DNA of 64,000 nucleotides from Siphonodentalium dalli (Eukaryota; Mollusca; Scaphopoda; Gadilida; Siphonodentaliidae), in NCBI GenBank assembly GCA_032622095.1, contig CP136065.1, forward strand, positions 38,870,503 to 38,934,502. Direction: 5' to 3'. Position numbers and translations under genes: made by a program. The number at the start of each line of letters is the position of its first letter. The first letter of the stretch is position 1. The notes under the pieces are model-generated. The model saw nothing but the letters and a program-made list of their open reading frames with translations, made no database searches and had not been told where the DNA came from. This document shows, one piece after another, positions 1-13,473 of this stretch.

Positions 1-3000
1 ATATCTCGAGGAATACAGGGCGTAGGGAGCTCATTTTGATGTCTAACGAAAGGCCCACATTCGCCCTATCCACATATATTAACACCACCACTGACTGGGC
101 ACCAAAAGTTGCATTATTTGATCGACAATTGACCTAACATGGGGTGGAATTTGGGATAGAATGACAATCTGCGGGACAGGATTTTCAAATTGCGTGGGAC
201 GGCCGGTATCTCGAGGAATACAGCGCGTAGAGGGCTACTTTTGGTGTCTAACGAAAGGTCCACATTCGCCCTATCCACACATATTAACCCCGCCACTGAC
301 CGGACACCGGAAGTTACATTATTCGGTCGACAACTGACCTAACATAAAATGCCACAAACACGAAAAACCGCGTTCGACATTAATGTTTAGAATTTAGATT
401 TCTCGATGAATACACTAGCAAACAACAAGTTTTAGGTATCAAGTAACGCAGTGGAATACTGTGCATTCGTTTTTAGCTACAATATGGCTGTTTTAGTGCG
501 AATATTGTAATGGCGAACACGCAAACACGCTCCGATAAAACAGCTAAAAATAGACTCGATGTTTACAATTACAGGATCGATTTCAGCCGGTATATTCAAT
601 ATAATAGGGCGTATAGTATAGAATTAGACACAGGGAATGTATTTTTGTTCAAATGGGTCCAACAGGCGGTGAAATTTTTGCAGAAATTCGCTCCAAGATA
701 TTCGCACTTATTTTTATTTCAGTTGTGACTAAAAGCCCAGATGCCGGAGCCCAGCGACTAAAAGCCAAGTTACAAAATAGATCAACTGGTTTGAACGAAT
801 GAATATGTCAATGGTAAGACTATTCAAAAGAATATTCAAATCAAATAGTGTTTATAGACTTAAAAACTTATGTGTCCGCCATCCATATGCGGTGGAGGTT
901 CTCATATTATCTGCCAGTCATACGCGGGGGAGGTTCTCATATGAACATATTATCTGCCGGTCATACGCGGTGGAGGTTCATATTATCCACCGGTCATACG
1001 CGAGGGAGGTTCTCATATTATCCTCCGCTCATACGTTGGGGAGATTCTCATATGAACATATTATCCGCTGGTCATATGCAAGGGAGGTTCTCATATTATC
1101 CGCCGGTCATACGCGAGGGAGGTTCTCATATTATCCTCCGGTCATACGTGGGGGAGGTTCTGATATGAACATATTATTCGCCGGTCATACGTGGTGGAGG
1201 TTCATATTATCCACCGGTCATACGCGGTGGAGGTTCTTATATGAACATATTATCCGCCGGTCATATGCGGTGGAGGTTCTCATATGAACATATTATCCGC
1301 CGGTCATACGCGAGGGAGGTTCATATTATCCACCGGTCATTTGTAGGGGAGGTTCTCATATGAACATATTATCCGCCGGTCATACGCGTTGGAGGTTCTC
1401 ATATGAACATATTATCCGCCGGTCATACGCGAGGGAGGTTCTCATATTATCCACCGGTCATACGCGAGGGAGGTTCTCATATTATCCTCCGGTCATACGT
1501 AGGGGAGGTTCTCATATGAACATATTATCCGCCGGTCATACGCGGTGGAGGTTCATATTATCCACCGGTCATACGCTTGGGAGGTTCTCATATGAACATA
1601 TTATCCGCCGGTCATACGCGGTGGAGGTTCATATTATCCGCCGGTCATACGCGAGGGAAGTTCTCATATTATCGTTTGGTCAAATGTGGGGGGAGGTTCT
1701 GAAAGGAACATATTATCAGCCGGTCATACGCGGTGGGGGTTCATATTATCCACCGGTCATACATAGGGGAGGTTCTCATATGAACATATTATCCGCCGGT
1801 CATACGCGGTGGAGGTTCATATTATCCGCCGGTCATACGCGAGGGAGGTTCTCATATTATCCTCCGGTCATACGTAGGGGAGGTTCTGATATGAACATAT
1901 TATTCGCCGGTCATACATGGTGGAGGTTCATATTATCCACCGGTCATACGCGGTGGAGGTTCTCATATGAACATATTATCCGCCGGTCATACGCGAGGGA
2001 GGTTTATATTATCCACCGGTCATTCGTAGGGGAGGTTCTCATATGAACATATTATCCGCCTGTCATACGCGTTGGAGGTTCTCATATGAACATATTATCC
2101 GCCGGTCATATGCGAGTGAGGTTCTCATATTATCCACCGGTCATACGCAAGGGAGGTTCTCATATTATCCTCCGGTCATACGTAGGGGAGGTTCTCATAT
2201 GAACATATTATCCGCCGGTCATACACGGTGGAGGTTCTCATATGAACATATTATCCGCCGGTCATACGCGAGGGAGGTTCTCATATTATCCACCGGTCAT
2301 ACGCGAGGGATGTTCTCATATTATCCTCTGGTCATACGTAGGGGAGGTTCTCATATGAACATATTATCTGCCTGTCATACGCGGTGGAGGTTCATATTAT
2401 CCGCCGGTCATATACGAGGGAGGTTCTCATATTATCCTCCGGTCATACGTGTGGGAGGTTCTGATATGAACATATTATTCGCCAGTCATACGTGGTGGAG
2501 GTTCATATTATCCACCGGTCATACGCGGTGGAGGTTCTCATATGAACATATTATCCGCCGGTCATACGTGGTGGAGGTTCATATTATCCGCCGGTCATAC
2601 GCGAGGGAAGTTCTCATATTATCGTTCGGTCATATGTGGGGGAGGTTCTGAAATGAACATTATCAGCTGGTCATACGCGGTGGGGGTTCATATTATCCAC
2701 CGGTCATACATAGGGGAGGTTCTCATATGAACATATTATCCGCCGGTCATACGCGGTGGAGGTTCTCATATGAACATATTATTCGCCGGTCATATGCGAG
2801 GGAGGTTCTCATATTATCCACCGGTCATACGCGAGGGAGGATATGACCGGCGGATAATATGTTCATATGAGAACCTCCCCAACGTATGAGCGGAGGATAA
2901 TATGAGAACTTCCCTCGCGTATGACCGACGGATAATATGAACCTCCACCGCGTATGACCGGCAGATAATATGTTCATATGAGAACCTCCCCCACGTATGA

Positions 3001-4014
3001 CTGGCAGATAATATGAGAACTTCCACCGCATATGAATGGCGGACACATAAGTTTTTAAGTCTATAAACACTATTTGATTTGAATATTCTTTTTGAATAGT
3101 CTTACCATTGACATATTCATTCGTTCAAACCAGTTGATCTATTTTGTACCTTGGCTTTTAGTCGCTGGGCTCCGGCATCTGGGCTTTTAGTCACTACTGA
3201 AATAAAAATAAGTGCGAATATCTTGGAGCGAATTTCTGCAACAATTTCACCGCCTGTTGGACCCATTTGGAACAAAATACATTCCCTGTGTCTAATTCTA
3301 CATTTTGATATACTATACGCCCTATTATATTGAATATACCGGCTGAAATCGATCCTGTAATTGTAAACATCGAGTCTATTTTTAGCTGTTTTATCGGAGC
3401 GTGTTTGCGTGTTCGCCATTACAATATTCGCACTAAAACAGCCATATTGTAGCTAAAAACGAATGCACAGTATTCCACTGCGTTATTTGATACCTATAAC
3501 TTGTTGTTTGCTAGTGTATTCATCGAGAAATCTAAATTCTAAACATTAATGTCGAACGCGGTTTTTCGTGTTTGTGGCATTTTATGTTAGGTCAGTTGTC
3601 GACCGAATAATGTAACTTCCGGTGTCCGGTCAGTGGCGGGGTTAATATGTGTGGATAGGGCGAATGTGGACCTTTCGTTAGACACCAACAGTAGCCCTCT
3701 ACGCGCTGTATTCCTCGAGATATCGGCCGTCCCACGCAATTTGAAAATCCCGTCCCGCAGATTGTCATGCTATCCCAAATTCCACCCCATGTTAGGTCAG
3801 TTGTCGATCAAATAATGCAACTTCTGGTGTCCGGTCAGTGGCGGGGTTAATATGTGTGGATAGGGCGAATGTGGGCATTTCGTTAGACACCAAAATGAGC
3901 CCCCTACGCCCTGTATTCCTCGAGATATCGGCCGTCCCACGCAATTTGAAATTCTGTCCCGCAGATTGTCGTTTTGTCCCATATCCCATCCCATCCCGCA
4001 GATTGTCATGTCCC
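1..4014. mobile_element. Fold-back element FB1: ~1.1 kb inverted arms around a minisatellite core
   Basis: The left arm (1 to about 1080) reappears as reverse complement in the right arm (about 2841 to 3934). Matching landmarks are the CTCGAGGAATAC block at the window start and at 3934, the block starting at 510 and its mirror ending at 3419, and the block at 840 mirrored at 3070. The right arm runs about 80 bp further, to ~4014, so the true left end lies before base 1. Each arm's outer part holds two tandem ~200 bp subunits built on GTCAGTTGTCGA and GTGTGGATAGGGCGAATGTG. Long arms made of subrepeats with a tandem-repeat interior are the layout of FB/Foldback-type elements. No transposase is visible. 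Short ORFs in the two arms (510-728 plus, 3117-3419 minus) start identically because they are the same sequence inverted; an indel then puts them out of register, so I do not call them genes. Confidence 0.8.
880..2840 (+). repeat. Minisatellite core of FB1 (33, 35 and 43 bp unit variants)
   Basis: Roughly fifty head-to-tail units all start with GGTCATACGC and contain GAGGTT followed by CATATTATCC. Three length classes recur: 43 bp (with the TCATATGAAC insert), 35 bp and 33 bp. Rarer variants mark higher-order copies: GATATGAACATATTATTCGC occurs near 1163, 1890 and 2463, and a GAAATGAACAT-type unit near 1690 and 2648. At 2840 the array flips to the reverse complement and runs into the right arm. 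Long open frames across it only reflect repeats without stop codons. Confidence 0.9.
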
Positions 4015-7011
4015 AACCACTGTCATCAAATTAATATTCCATCAGCAGAATTTGAATACAACACAAAACTGTCATTTTTCCTATAATGCGAGGTAACTCT
4101 AAAACGTTGTGTCGTTTTACCTTCACTTTAAATTGTGGAGTTATCTATCGTCGATAATTGCGGCTGACGGAAAAAGGTCGATGGACAGCAAGATGGTCCG
4201 TCGTCTGTTTGGAACAGTCTCAGCAGAACAACAGCTTAAATCCCCAAACCTAGCGGCTAATGTTCATGATTTAATTGTATCATGGGAGCACAATATAAGG
4301 AGAACACTATATACGTCGTATGCTCGGGGGGGGGGTGTATCTTTTAAAAATGTACCAATATAATATAAATTCGTTGCCCAGACATCTACGTGCATTCGTG
4401 GGTCCTCTTTAAATCGTTCTCATACACGATACACACGAAACCAATCGACTCCACTTGGGAGTCCTGGGATACTCTATAGATGAGACAATACAAACAAGTA
4501 AAACATAAAGCGGGAAAGCCGGCGGTTAATGCTAGTTTGGCATCAACTGAAACTAGCGCTGATCGCTGCACATTTGTGTAGATTGATCCAAACCACGACA
4601 GGCGCAACATTGTTCTATAATTCCATACTATTTCGAATAACTACAGTTCACGTTGCCGATGGTGTGTTCTATTCCATTTCCACAAAGTTCGGATAATGCG
4701 TAGCCCGAGGAGTCGAAAATAAACAACGCACACTTAACCCGGGTCATATCAAATACGATTGATCGGTTACGAATAGCAATTTAGACTTCGCAATATACCC
4801 GGTAATACTTGAAACGACTGGAAATGTATCAGTACGACATTTATATTTAGTTGATTATGTTTCAATGATGAAGCAATGAAAGCTTTTGACATAGCAATAG
4901 GTTAATCGTTAAATACTTACTATATAGTGCATGGAAACGGGCGAGGAATTTTGTCAAAACAACATGAATGTTGATGTGTATCGTATCGGCTTGCCGTGTG
5001 GCGAATAATGTATTGAGACATTTCGCACGATGAACGACGACAAATAATGATTACGCTTATTGGGTAGTATGTCACAGTGTCTCACTATAATTTGTGTTCT
5101 CTTTATATTGGTTGTCGTTTTTCCCTATTCGCTGTTACGATTACAGGTTCGAATTTTCAACAAAACTCACAAATACATGATATACATTTAGTAATCAGTT
5201 CCTTATCGTTTATCGGCTCCTTAATGTGGGAGGTGACCCTGATATTATATCATTAAATTGTGATCGCCATGTGGCCTTACTTTTTATCTATTAGTGGCAA
5301 TCAAGTCATTCGTCGTCGTGAAACACGAGATCTCCGCTTGCGAAACACAAAAGCGCTAAGCTATTACCTGATAAAAGCATAATTAAGTACAAAATAATCA
5401 CGACAGGCTGTCCCGTAATCACCTTTCTTCGGGTAGCAAGCACGATTTTCTGACAAACGGAATCGTTGTCGTCAATTCTGCGAACACGTTTTTGGACCGT
5501 CCGAAAAAAATAATACGACAACAAATATATATAATAATGATCTGTCGTCGTCGTTCAAAATGCGAAAGGTCTCTAATACACAATTGATCGGATAACACGT
5601 GCCCCGTTTATAGATAGCTAAATGAATGACAGCGCATGCGCGATATCAATGTCTAAGACAACTGGACTTTATTTTAAAAAATGCATATTTAATGTATCTG
5701 AAGAATATACATAATCGTAGATACGGATTGAGGAACTACTTTTTTCATGCACATCTTACAGAGGGCCTCGCTCGTGTTACATTCCAATATAACAACTACA
5801 TTAACCATTTATATAATGATTTATTATTCGTTTGGAGAGATGTTCGTGAAATAAAAGCAGACGACAGGCAGAAGAAAGATAATAATACATAATAAATAAT
5901 AAAAACGTTTGTTGAATTTATTATCAGAGCATTTCCTAAATAAACTAGTGCGTGGTCACTGAGTATTTATTAAAGAAAGGTACACGATAGCAGCAGTTAT
6001 ATATATATATCTTTAATGCCTCCATTTAGGAGAGTTGGTATGTGGTAAACATTTTACAATATGTCGATTTCTTAATTTATAAAATCAGTAAGCAATGTTA
6101 TATATCTTCATCGAGGTCAAACATGTTTCATTCATTGCGGACCATTTATATTTAGTACAAATAACAAACGCGATCCATACTATTTAGTTACAACCAGTTA
6201 ATTGCTAAGCGAATTGAGATGGAGGAAAGTCACTTACGACAAAAGAATGATCACAAACAGACGACAATGCATAAAACTATTGGTTACTCTTTCCAATTAT
6301 TTATACGACATTAATTGTTGACAACAGCTATAATTCATCTCCCTTTGCCAAACACGTGCGACAGAAATAAATCAGACATATTGTTGTTTTTAAATACTAT
6401 GTTCGCTAATTCGGCAATTTGTTTTCATAAAAAACGGTTGATGAAGAAAAACAACAAATGTTCATTTTTCGTAACACATCTGTCCAGAACACGTGTTGTT
6501 GGAACGTGAATATAAATTTCCAGGTATGCATTGTGTGTACATGAATCGTTCATACCCATCCTAGCCCGACCACTTATAATACAAGCAGCTACATCCCGGA
6601 TATGTGAAGATGTTGTGACGATAATCTTCCTTCTGATTGTTGAATCACGCCATAAATATTTGGAGTCCTAGACCTGTTATTTCTTGAGATAATGTATTTT
6701 ACAAGAACCGACTCAACCCCCTGCTAACCTTACAGCGGCCGTAAATCAACATGGAGGTTTGCGATCCAAAATATATAATACTATTCGACATGGAAAATGC
6801 CTGTGACGTAGGCAAGTGTTCGTCAGAGCATATGAAGCCTGTATATCAATATTTCGTGTATTTAAATAATTTGTCGACCTATCTTATCCGTCCCTCCAAA
6901 CTACGAAGACAAAATTTGGAGGTTCGAATTAATGAGTCATCTGCATATCCGATTAAAACGTGCAAGTACATCCCTTCATTTTGTTTTATAGTTCTGATTA
7001 TATAGTGTACT
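4015..7011. other. Gene-free stretch, nothing recognised
   Basis: AT-rich DNA with short ORFs only (for example 4109-4363, 5626-5892 and 6751-7005, all plus). None shows a family motif, convincing splice context or composition bias that I can read as coding. A poly-G run lies at about 4326. The 5626-5892 frame (88 codons) is rich in Tyr, Asn and Arg and starts in a plausible context, but I cannot assign it. Confidence 0.5.
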
Positions 7012-8733
7012 AGCAGGGTTACCCGGCGTTGCCCAGGTTAATGTATGCTGTGGATATTTGTTGGGAATAGAGAATGCTCTTGCTTAAAGTGTTATACGTT
7101 TTCTCATAAATTGTATATTCAAATAGCATCACAAAACATGATTATTACAGTCATGGAATATAAGTAGTGGCTCACCTTGTCAATTGTCCTTCTGTTTATC
7201 GCGATTAATCCGTTCCACCAATAATGAAGTATTTATTTATTTACAACTGCGTATACATTCGACGTTATAATATGATACATGAACATCATAAACACATTAG
7301 TTCGATAAAAGATGATAATTGGGTTTTACATATTGAGATGTATCAATCAATCTAGTGGGTTGGACTAAGATCTCAAGGACACCTGGCTATCATATCTCCA
7401 TGAAGATACAGATGTTTCAAAGAAATTTCCAGGTGCTCCTCTGTTCATGGTGCTATATATTGGCTAAATATTCTTAGTTTAAACGAAATGTTGCTGCGCA
7501 CATATATCAGCTACATGTGCCAGGCACAGAGCGAGATTTTGAGTTTTTTTATGTCAGTCGATGAGTCTGTTCTAAAACCCTTGTCAGATGTCAGTATTGG
7601 TAGGATCCTGAAAAGTCTTATGCTACTAACTGCATTTTCTTGTATATCAGAAGAAACTATATTTGACTGCACACTGTGACCACTATTTTTGAACAGGCCT
7701 TCCATATCTCTTGACAAATTGTAACTTTTTGTGGAAACTGTATTGAATGGAACAGACTAAATTTTGTAATTATATATATGCAATCCTCTGACGGTTCGAG
7801 GTCTCCCAGTTTGCACGAATATATGTATCTCTTCAATAGAATGATAAATATACGTTTAATGCTTCTTCTAGTTATCTCTTTTTGCTAGCTCATTGTGTGA
7901 ATACATTGATTGCCATTCCCATATAAATATGACTGTTAAGAAGATATAATTGTTCAAGTGACTTATGTGGGTCACCATTATGTCGGGATTGTGAAATGTG
8001 AACGCCCAACTACTTAAAATGATATGGAGATGGCCTGGTGACTGTATATAACTTATATGTGGATATCGGCGAATAGCAATCTTATCAATGATAGTGCATA
8101 TCCGCTCGCCATCCGTGACGCAAACGACACCAAATGTGATTTAATTCATGGTATATCATTAGAGAAAAACGTGTATGAATTTGGTGGAATTTGGTTTATT
8201 AAATCAATTGTTGTTGCAACGCTGACTCGAACAACGCCATATTACGAAGCTGATTATGTATTCGTTTGGTGGAAATCAGCGACAAAACTATTTCACCATA
8301 TTTTTTAAATTTCCCCTCCCACCAACAGCGTCATTTTAGAAAATTTTAACCCGCACCATTATCTTCCTTGTAAAAATTTACCCCTCTTAGAACGCCTTGG
8401 TGCCATCTCGATTGTACCGCGTGAAGTTATATATAGAACGCACACATACAGACAAAAAGACAGACAGACAGCACGATTTTATTTCTTGTATCATTTGAGA
8501 AGAACGTGTCTGAATTTGATGGTAATTGGTACTAAAAATATTTTGTATCAGTTTTGGTGACCCTCCCGTCCCTATTTCTGACTCAAGCTGCACACACTAA
8601 GACTCATTAGAGATTAGAGATGCATATATATGAAATTGGTGAAAATTGGCGAGTATCCAAATTCGTATTAAATTTAAGGTCCCCATATCTGACATATCTC
8701 TCACCCATAGGTCACCAATTTGGTGTATCTAAA

Positions 8734-9660
8734 CCACACGATAAGATTCCTCGTATCACGGAGAAGAATATGTATCAATCTGGTGGAAATCGGCACTAAA
8801 CATATAGATATAATTTTTGTGTCCCTCTCATCTCTATACACCACTGACTCGAATGGCCCCACTTGTGACATCCTTAACCACACGATTACACTCCTGATAT
8901 CATGGAGATGATTATTTATAAGTTTGGTGATAATCGGCGACTAAACAATTTTTTTTATCAAATTTGGTGCCAATCCCTCCCCTCTCCATCTATCACCCAA
9001 ACAGCACCACTATGGCGTCTTTAAATCACGATTAGATTCCTCGTATCATGGATAACAACGTGTATCAATTTGGTGGAAATTGGCGCTAAAAAAATTGTGC
9101 ATCAATTTTGGTGCCCCTGTCCCTTTCAATGCAACCCTGACTCGAATGAGGCCACATTTGACAGATAAAAACCACACCATTAGACTCCTCATACCATGGG
9201 GATGATTTTGTATAAGTTTGGTGGCAATCGGCGACTTATTATCAAATTTAGTGCCCACTCCCTCCCAATCTCTCATCCAAAAACAACAATTTGGCGTTGT
9301 TAAATCGCACAATTAGATTCATTGTATCATGTAGAAGAATATATATCAATTTGGTGGAAATCGGCGCTAAAATTAGTTTTATCAATTTTGGTGCCCCTCT
9401 CCCCTTCCGTTCACCACTGACTCAAACGACGCCACTTTTGACATATTTAAACCACACCGTTGGATTCTTCATATCATGGGGATGATTATATGTAAGTTTC
9501 GTGGCAATCGGCGACAGAAGAAAAAAATCCCCCCCCTTCCGGGCACCCCTGACGCGAACGGCGCGACTTTTGTCATATTTAAACCACGCCATTAGTTTCC
9601 TCATATTATGGGGATGATTATATATAAGTTTGGTGGCAATCGGCGACAATTTTTTTTTCT
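8734..9660 (+). repeat. ~140 bp tandem repeat with alternating A and B unit types
   Basis: Seven imperfect units start near 8734, 8877, 9028, 9171, 9304, 9449 and 9585 at the ACCACAC-GATTAGATTCCTC block. Type A units continue with TATCAATTTGGTGGAAAT and a GGCGCTAAA motif. Type B units continue with GGGGATGATTATATATAAG and GGTGGCAATCGGCGAC. They alternate A-B-A-B-A-B and end with an extra B, so the higher-order period is about 280-290 bp. Between units lies a pyrimidine-rich CCCCTCCC linker. Related, more diverged units extend left toward 8140. Confidence 0.75.
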
Positions 9661-9784
9661 GCCCCTCCCCCTTTTCTGCCCCAATGACAACAACGGCGTC
9701 ACTTTAGAAAATTCTAACCCCGATCATTATCTTTCTCGTAAAACGCTACTCCTAGTAGACCCCTTTGGCATCATCTAGATGGTC

Positions 9785-9825
9785 CCCTGTGAATTTCTAT
9801 AGAACACAGACAGACAGACAGACAT

Positions 9826-9856
<31 letters not shown>

Positions 9857-9860
9857 TTCG
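9785..9860 (+). repeat. CAGA microsatellite
   Basis: About fifteen near-perfect CAGA tetranucleotides follow TATAGAACA and precede CATTCGCAAATATAGATA. It is the tail of the repeat complex rather than an independent microsatellite. A shorter version sits at 8447-8472. Confidence 0.9.
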
Positions 9861-9875
9861 CAAATATAGATATAG

Positions 9876-12800
9876 ATGCATTAATGAATTCGGTTGGGGA
9901 GAATATGAAGATTTCAGTTGACTCCGAAACGAGCTCTCAGCATGGTTTATCTTTCTTCGAAAAATTGCCCATTCTACGCTAATCCAAATAATGTTCAGTG
10001 GTTTGTCATTAACTTTGTTCCACGTTCCATTCCATTCAGCGCGAAGCGTGATTACGTTGGGTACCAGCCTATACTATCCTATAGAAGCCGCGAACATACA
10101 TGTACACTATATCCGGTGTATATCTTCTCCATCGCCCACATGTCGAGGTAAATTCATATCACAAAGCATTATACTTATGTATAAGAAATTAGTTTGGGGC
10201 TAAAAGGATTAAGTAGAAAAACAAAACTCGCTTCCCATTTGTGTATTTTGTTTCAAAATGATACTTTCCTGTTTTTCAAACACAATATCAATTTTACAAC
10301 CAAGGTCAATGAACTCGCACTGAAAAACAAATGAGTGAACTAGTTTTAGAAATATTTATTCTGCCCAAGACGCGTCGCCTAATTTTGACTTATGAGTTAA
10401 CGCTGTTTAGATTTCAGCAACATCTGAAGTTCATACAAGCTGCAAAACAGAGTTCAGTCCCCTCGCTATATATACGCGATGTCTGAACGCTACCGGCGCG
10501 TGTATTTTCTTAATTAAATTTAACATTTGTATTGAAGTGTTTTGCCAGTTACAATTCATTCTGGTTTGATCTAGATCATTTTCAAATGAATATGGTCAGT
10601 TCAGTTTTTCAGAATAATGCAGAATGAATTGTGACCTACACAAATCTCAAATAAATAAAAGCAACATTTCTTCACAGTACTTGTTGGTGTGGGCAGCGGT
10701 AAGTCCTGCGTTGGGGACTGAACTATGCATGGAGCTTGAAGTTCATATTGATGGCGTGCAATTAATAATAAATGGTCATCGTACTCAACGACGCTGCCGA
10801 ATACCCAACTGTGATATACTGAGAAATTTTCAGTGAGGGTAGAAAATAGTTCACCACAATTCCATCAAAGGGAACATTTTCGTGAAATTATTCATAGATG
10901 ACTCACTATTGCAGATTTTGAAATATATATTTGTGTATTACATAACACATGCAATGGCACTTAAGGAATTTCGTGCATCTCACTTTGCATATAAACTTTT
11001 CTTTTGGGCGTATGCATGGTACTTCGTCGTTCGAATCATAACACCGAGCTCTTTACGGCAAATTAGCAATACAATTGCCAATGACATTTCCTAGCTTGTA
11101 AACATGCCTTTAACCACCATGGCTACGAGTACAATTATATAAGATTCCACATGGATCAACATGGATTGTGACACAAATGTTTTGTTATCCCTATTTGATA
11201 TTTATTCGACTAGAAATTTGATGTTTCATATTTAATTAAAGACATAATTATTATGGACTTACTTCAATGAATATAACCCAAATGTTAAAAACCAACATGG
11301 TAACCACTATATCTCCACTGGAAGAATGTAGAAATAAACTTAGATTATCCAAAATTCCAATCATATCACCTGTAATTTCAGAGAAAACAACATTTGAGCT
11401 ACAAATGTAAATATTTAAACTAATATTACTATTTACTACTTTATTCGGGACGATTGATTGCCAATAAACATTACGGCAATAATTCCGCCAACATTATAGT
11501 CAGTGCATGTAATTCGTTTATAACAATAACTCTGTTTTCTGCCCATCTTGTTATAAAATTTGGTATCAACTCCGGAGGGATAGTGCTCTGGCGTTATTGA
11601 CAGCATGCACCCGAAACTGTGACAGCTCTATGTGCCGGAAGTGGTTCCACCATATCGCCATGATCGGGCGCAGATTGAAAATGACACAGTTATTTTCAAC
11701 GCTTGTTGAATCTTACCCTTCGTCGTGATATTTAGCTAACGATACAATGCCAGCTAATACATACTGAAAAAAATCGGTATATAGGGAAGGCCAGGGGTTA
11801 TACTGGGGAATAATTCGAAATTCGTGTGAGCAAAAGAACAAAAAATAGTTTGCTCACAAGGGAACCGACTGCCATCAGGTGCATGTGTGAACTTTCCTGT
11901 ACTGGTCGCATGGTTATTTTCTCTGATGTCTGTTGTTAATAAGGGAAATATGCATTTCCCCATTTTATCCACGTGAGAATGTATTCCCATTCACTCGGAT
12001 GTCGAAGACACTCTCCGATTCGGTGATACTGGGATTACGGGTCACGTTGTGGTGTATATATTATAGGGAAGATGAACCAGCAGAAAGCCCGGAGCTACAT
12101 AATTATGCAAATAGTAACTTATATGTATTATATGGATATATTATGGTAAACCCTCACAGAATGATGTATGACTGTCCAATTATATACCATGATTTATGTT
12201 TGTCGGAATTCAAGACATGAGTCACACTCCTATTTGGAATGTACAACAATTCGGTTGACAAAATCACTATCACTTGATGATATCATATTTTTCATCAGTA
12301 ACAAAAACTCTCCAATGAGCGGAGACAGCATGCAAAGATATGTCGCCGATAACGCACATATATCATGTGAAATTGTTCAATAATTGCTCGGACCTATCCA
12401 CTATTAGTCTGCCACCATTTATCAGAGGGAATTCTCGAGCGATCGGCCTTTTGAAAAATGATTATAATCCCATACAATTATCGTCCACTCGAGGCGCAAC
12501 AACTAATTTTCTAAGGAGTAGATGTCACAATGTTACTATTAATGTTTAGACCAAACAATATTTAATATACGGGTGGAATATGTCAAAACTTGAAATACGA
12601 CAGAAAGTCACATCGGTCAAAGCCCCATGGGCAGGAGGCATTCGTGTGAACATTCTCCTGTTGACTCCATAACATGCATTCAGGGACGATTGGCCATAGA
12701 CGTAGCAACAGAGGGATGGCAAAAACAGGTGGAAATGTCATATACCTGGCATAATATTAGTTGGTAACCACAGAACAAATATACAGTAGCAATTATAAGT

Positions 12801-13469
12801 TGAAATTGTTCTGACATGCAGTTGGAGATTTTTAGTAAAAAAAAATCGAATATTTTCCAATGTTAGTCAATTTTGAATCTGGTTCAATGGCAGGGTACAG
12901 TTGAACATTCCAAGCTGGACATCCTCTAAACGGAGATCCTCTCTATACCGGTCACGGCCTTATGATTGGTGAATAGGATTCCAATGACCACAATGTATAG
13001 CTAAATCAACAGAATCTCTGATTTTCAAGTTGAGAGTTCCATTTGCCGCCCATTGATATCGTTTTTGAACTGAGACAATAACCGCGATACTACTTTTGTC
13101 AAGATCTATTTTTAGTCTTCCTGTTGTTAGCTCTATTTTCATTCAATCAGTAAATGGAAAATGTTGTCTTTCTTCTTCACTTCTGCTTTGGACGCAAATA
13201 TGACTCAGTTGTATTGCAAATTCAAATTTTGCAACACACTAGAATTTCCATCATCATTGCGATGGGGCGGTGGTCCAGTACATTACATATAGTGGGTCGT
13301 TTTAAGATATCCAACGATGGCGAATCCGGTTCGATTCTTTAAAAAGGTCGGGTGTCTTTTCCATACAAAGATAGGGTAACCTTATTTTTGTATCCGGGCA
13401 GTTTATGACTGTTTGTCAGTAGCTTACTACGGTGGTTTCTACTTGCTGCGTCGTGGCTCGATAGTGAAG
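9876..13469. other. Gene-free stretch with one hAT-like repeat end
   Basis: Only short ORFs without recognisable domains. At 12897-12960 a segment reads GAACATTCCAAGCTGGACA and then ends near GGTCACGGCC. It resembles the repeat ends at 24575-24640 and 27170-27242 and the reverse-complement copy at 54604-54680, so I take it as a degraded member of that dispersed family. Confidence 0.5.
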
Positions 13470-13473
13470 TTAA

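Larger units (their letters stand above)
7012..9875 (+). mobile_element. Dispersed repeat complex with two CAGA-tailed ends
   Basis: The stretch begins with ACTAGCAGGGTTACCCGGCG, a motif I associate with dispersed repeats of many invertebrates. It ends in a CAGA microsatellite followed by CATTCGCAAATATAGATATA. A ~140 bp terminal module occurs twice, at 8333-8475 and 9695-9872. Each copy has TTTAGAAAATT, then a CATTATCTT block, then TATAGAAC followed by the CAGA tail. This suggests two copies of one element, or one element with an internally duplicated 3' end. No reverse transcriptase or transposase frame is preserved. Class and exact boundaries are uncertain. Confidence 0.55.

Noticed and set aside
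799-2730. Long plus-strand open frames (up to 228 codons) with repeating SAGHTRWRFSYEH-like peptide
   Set aside because: They are translations of stop-free minisatellite units in FB1, present in several frames and on the opposite arm; no independent coding evidence.
510-3419. Two ORFs starting MANTQTRSDKTAKN in opposite arms of FB1
   Set aside because: Identity reflects the inverted repeat; an indel puts the frames out of register after about 37 codons and no domain is visible.
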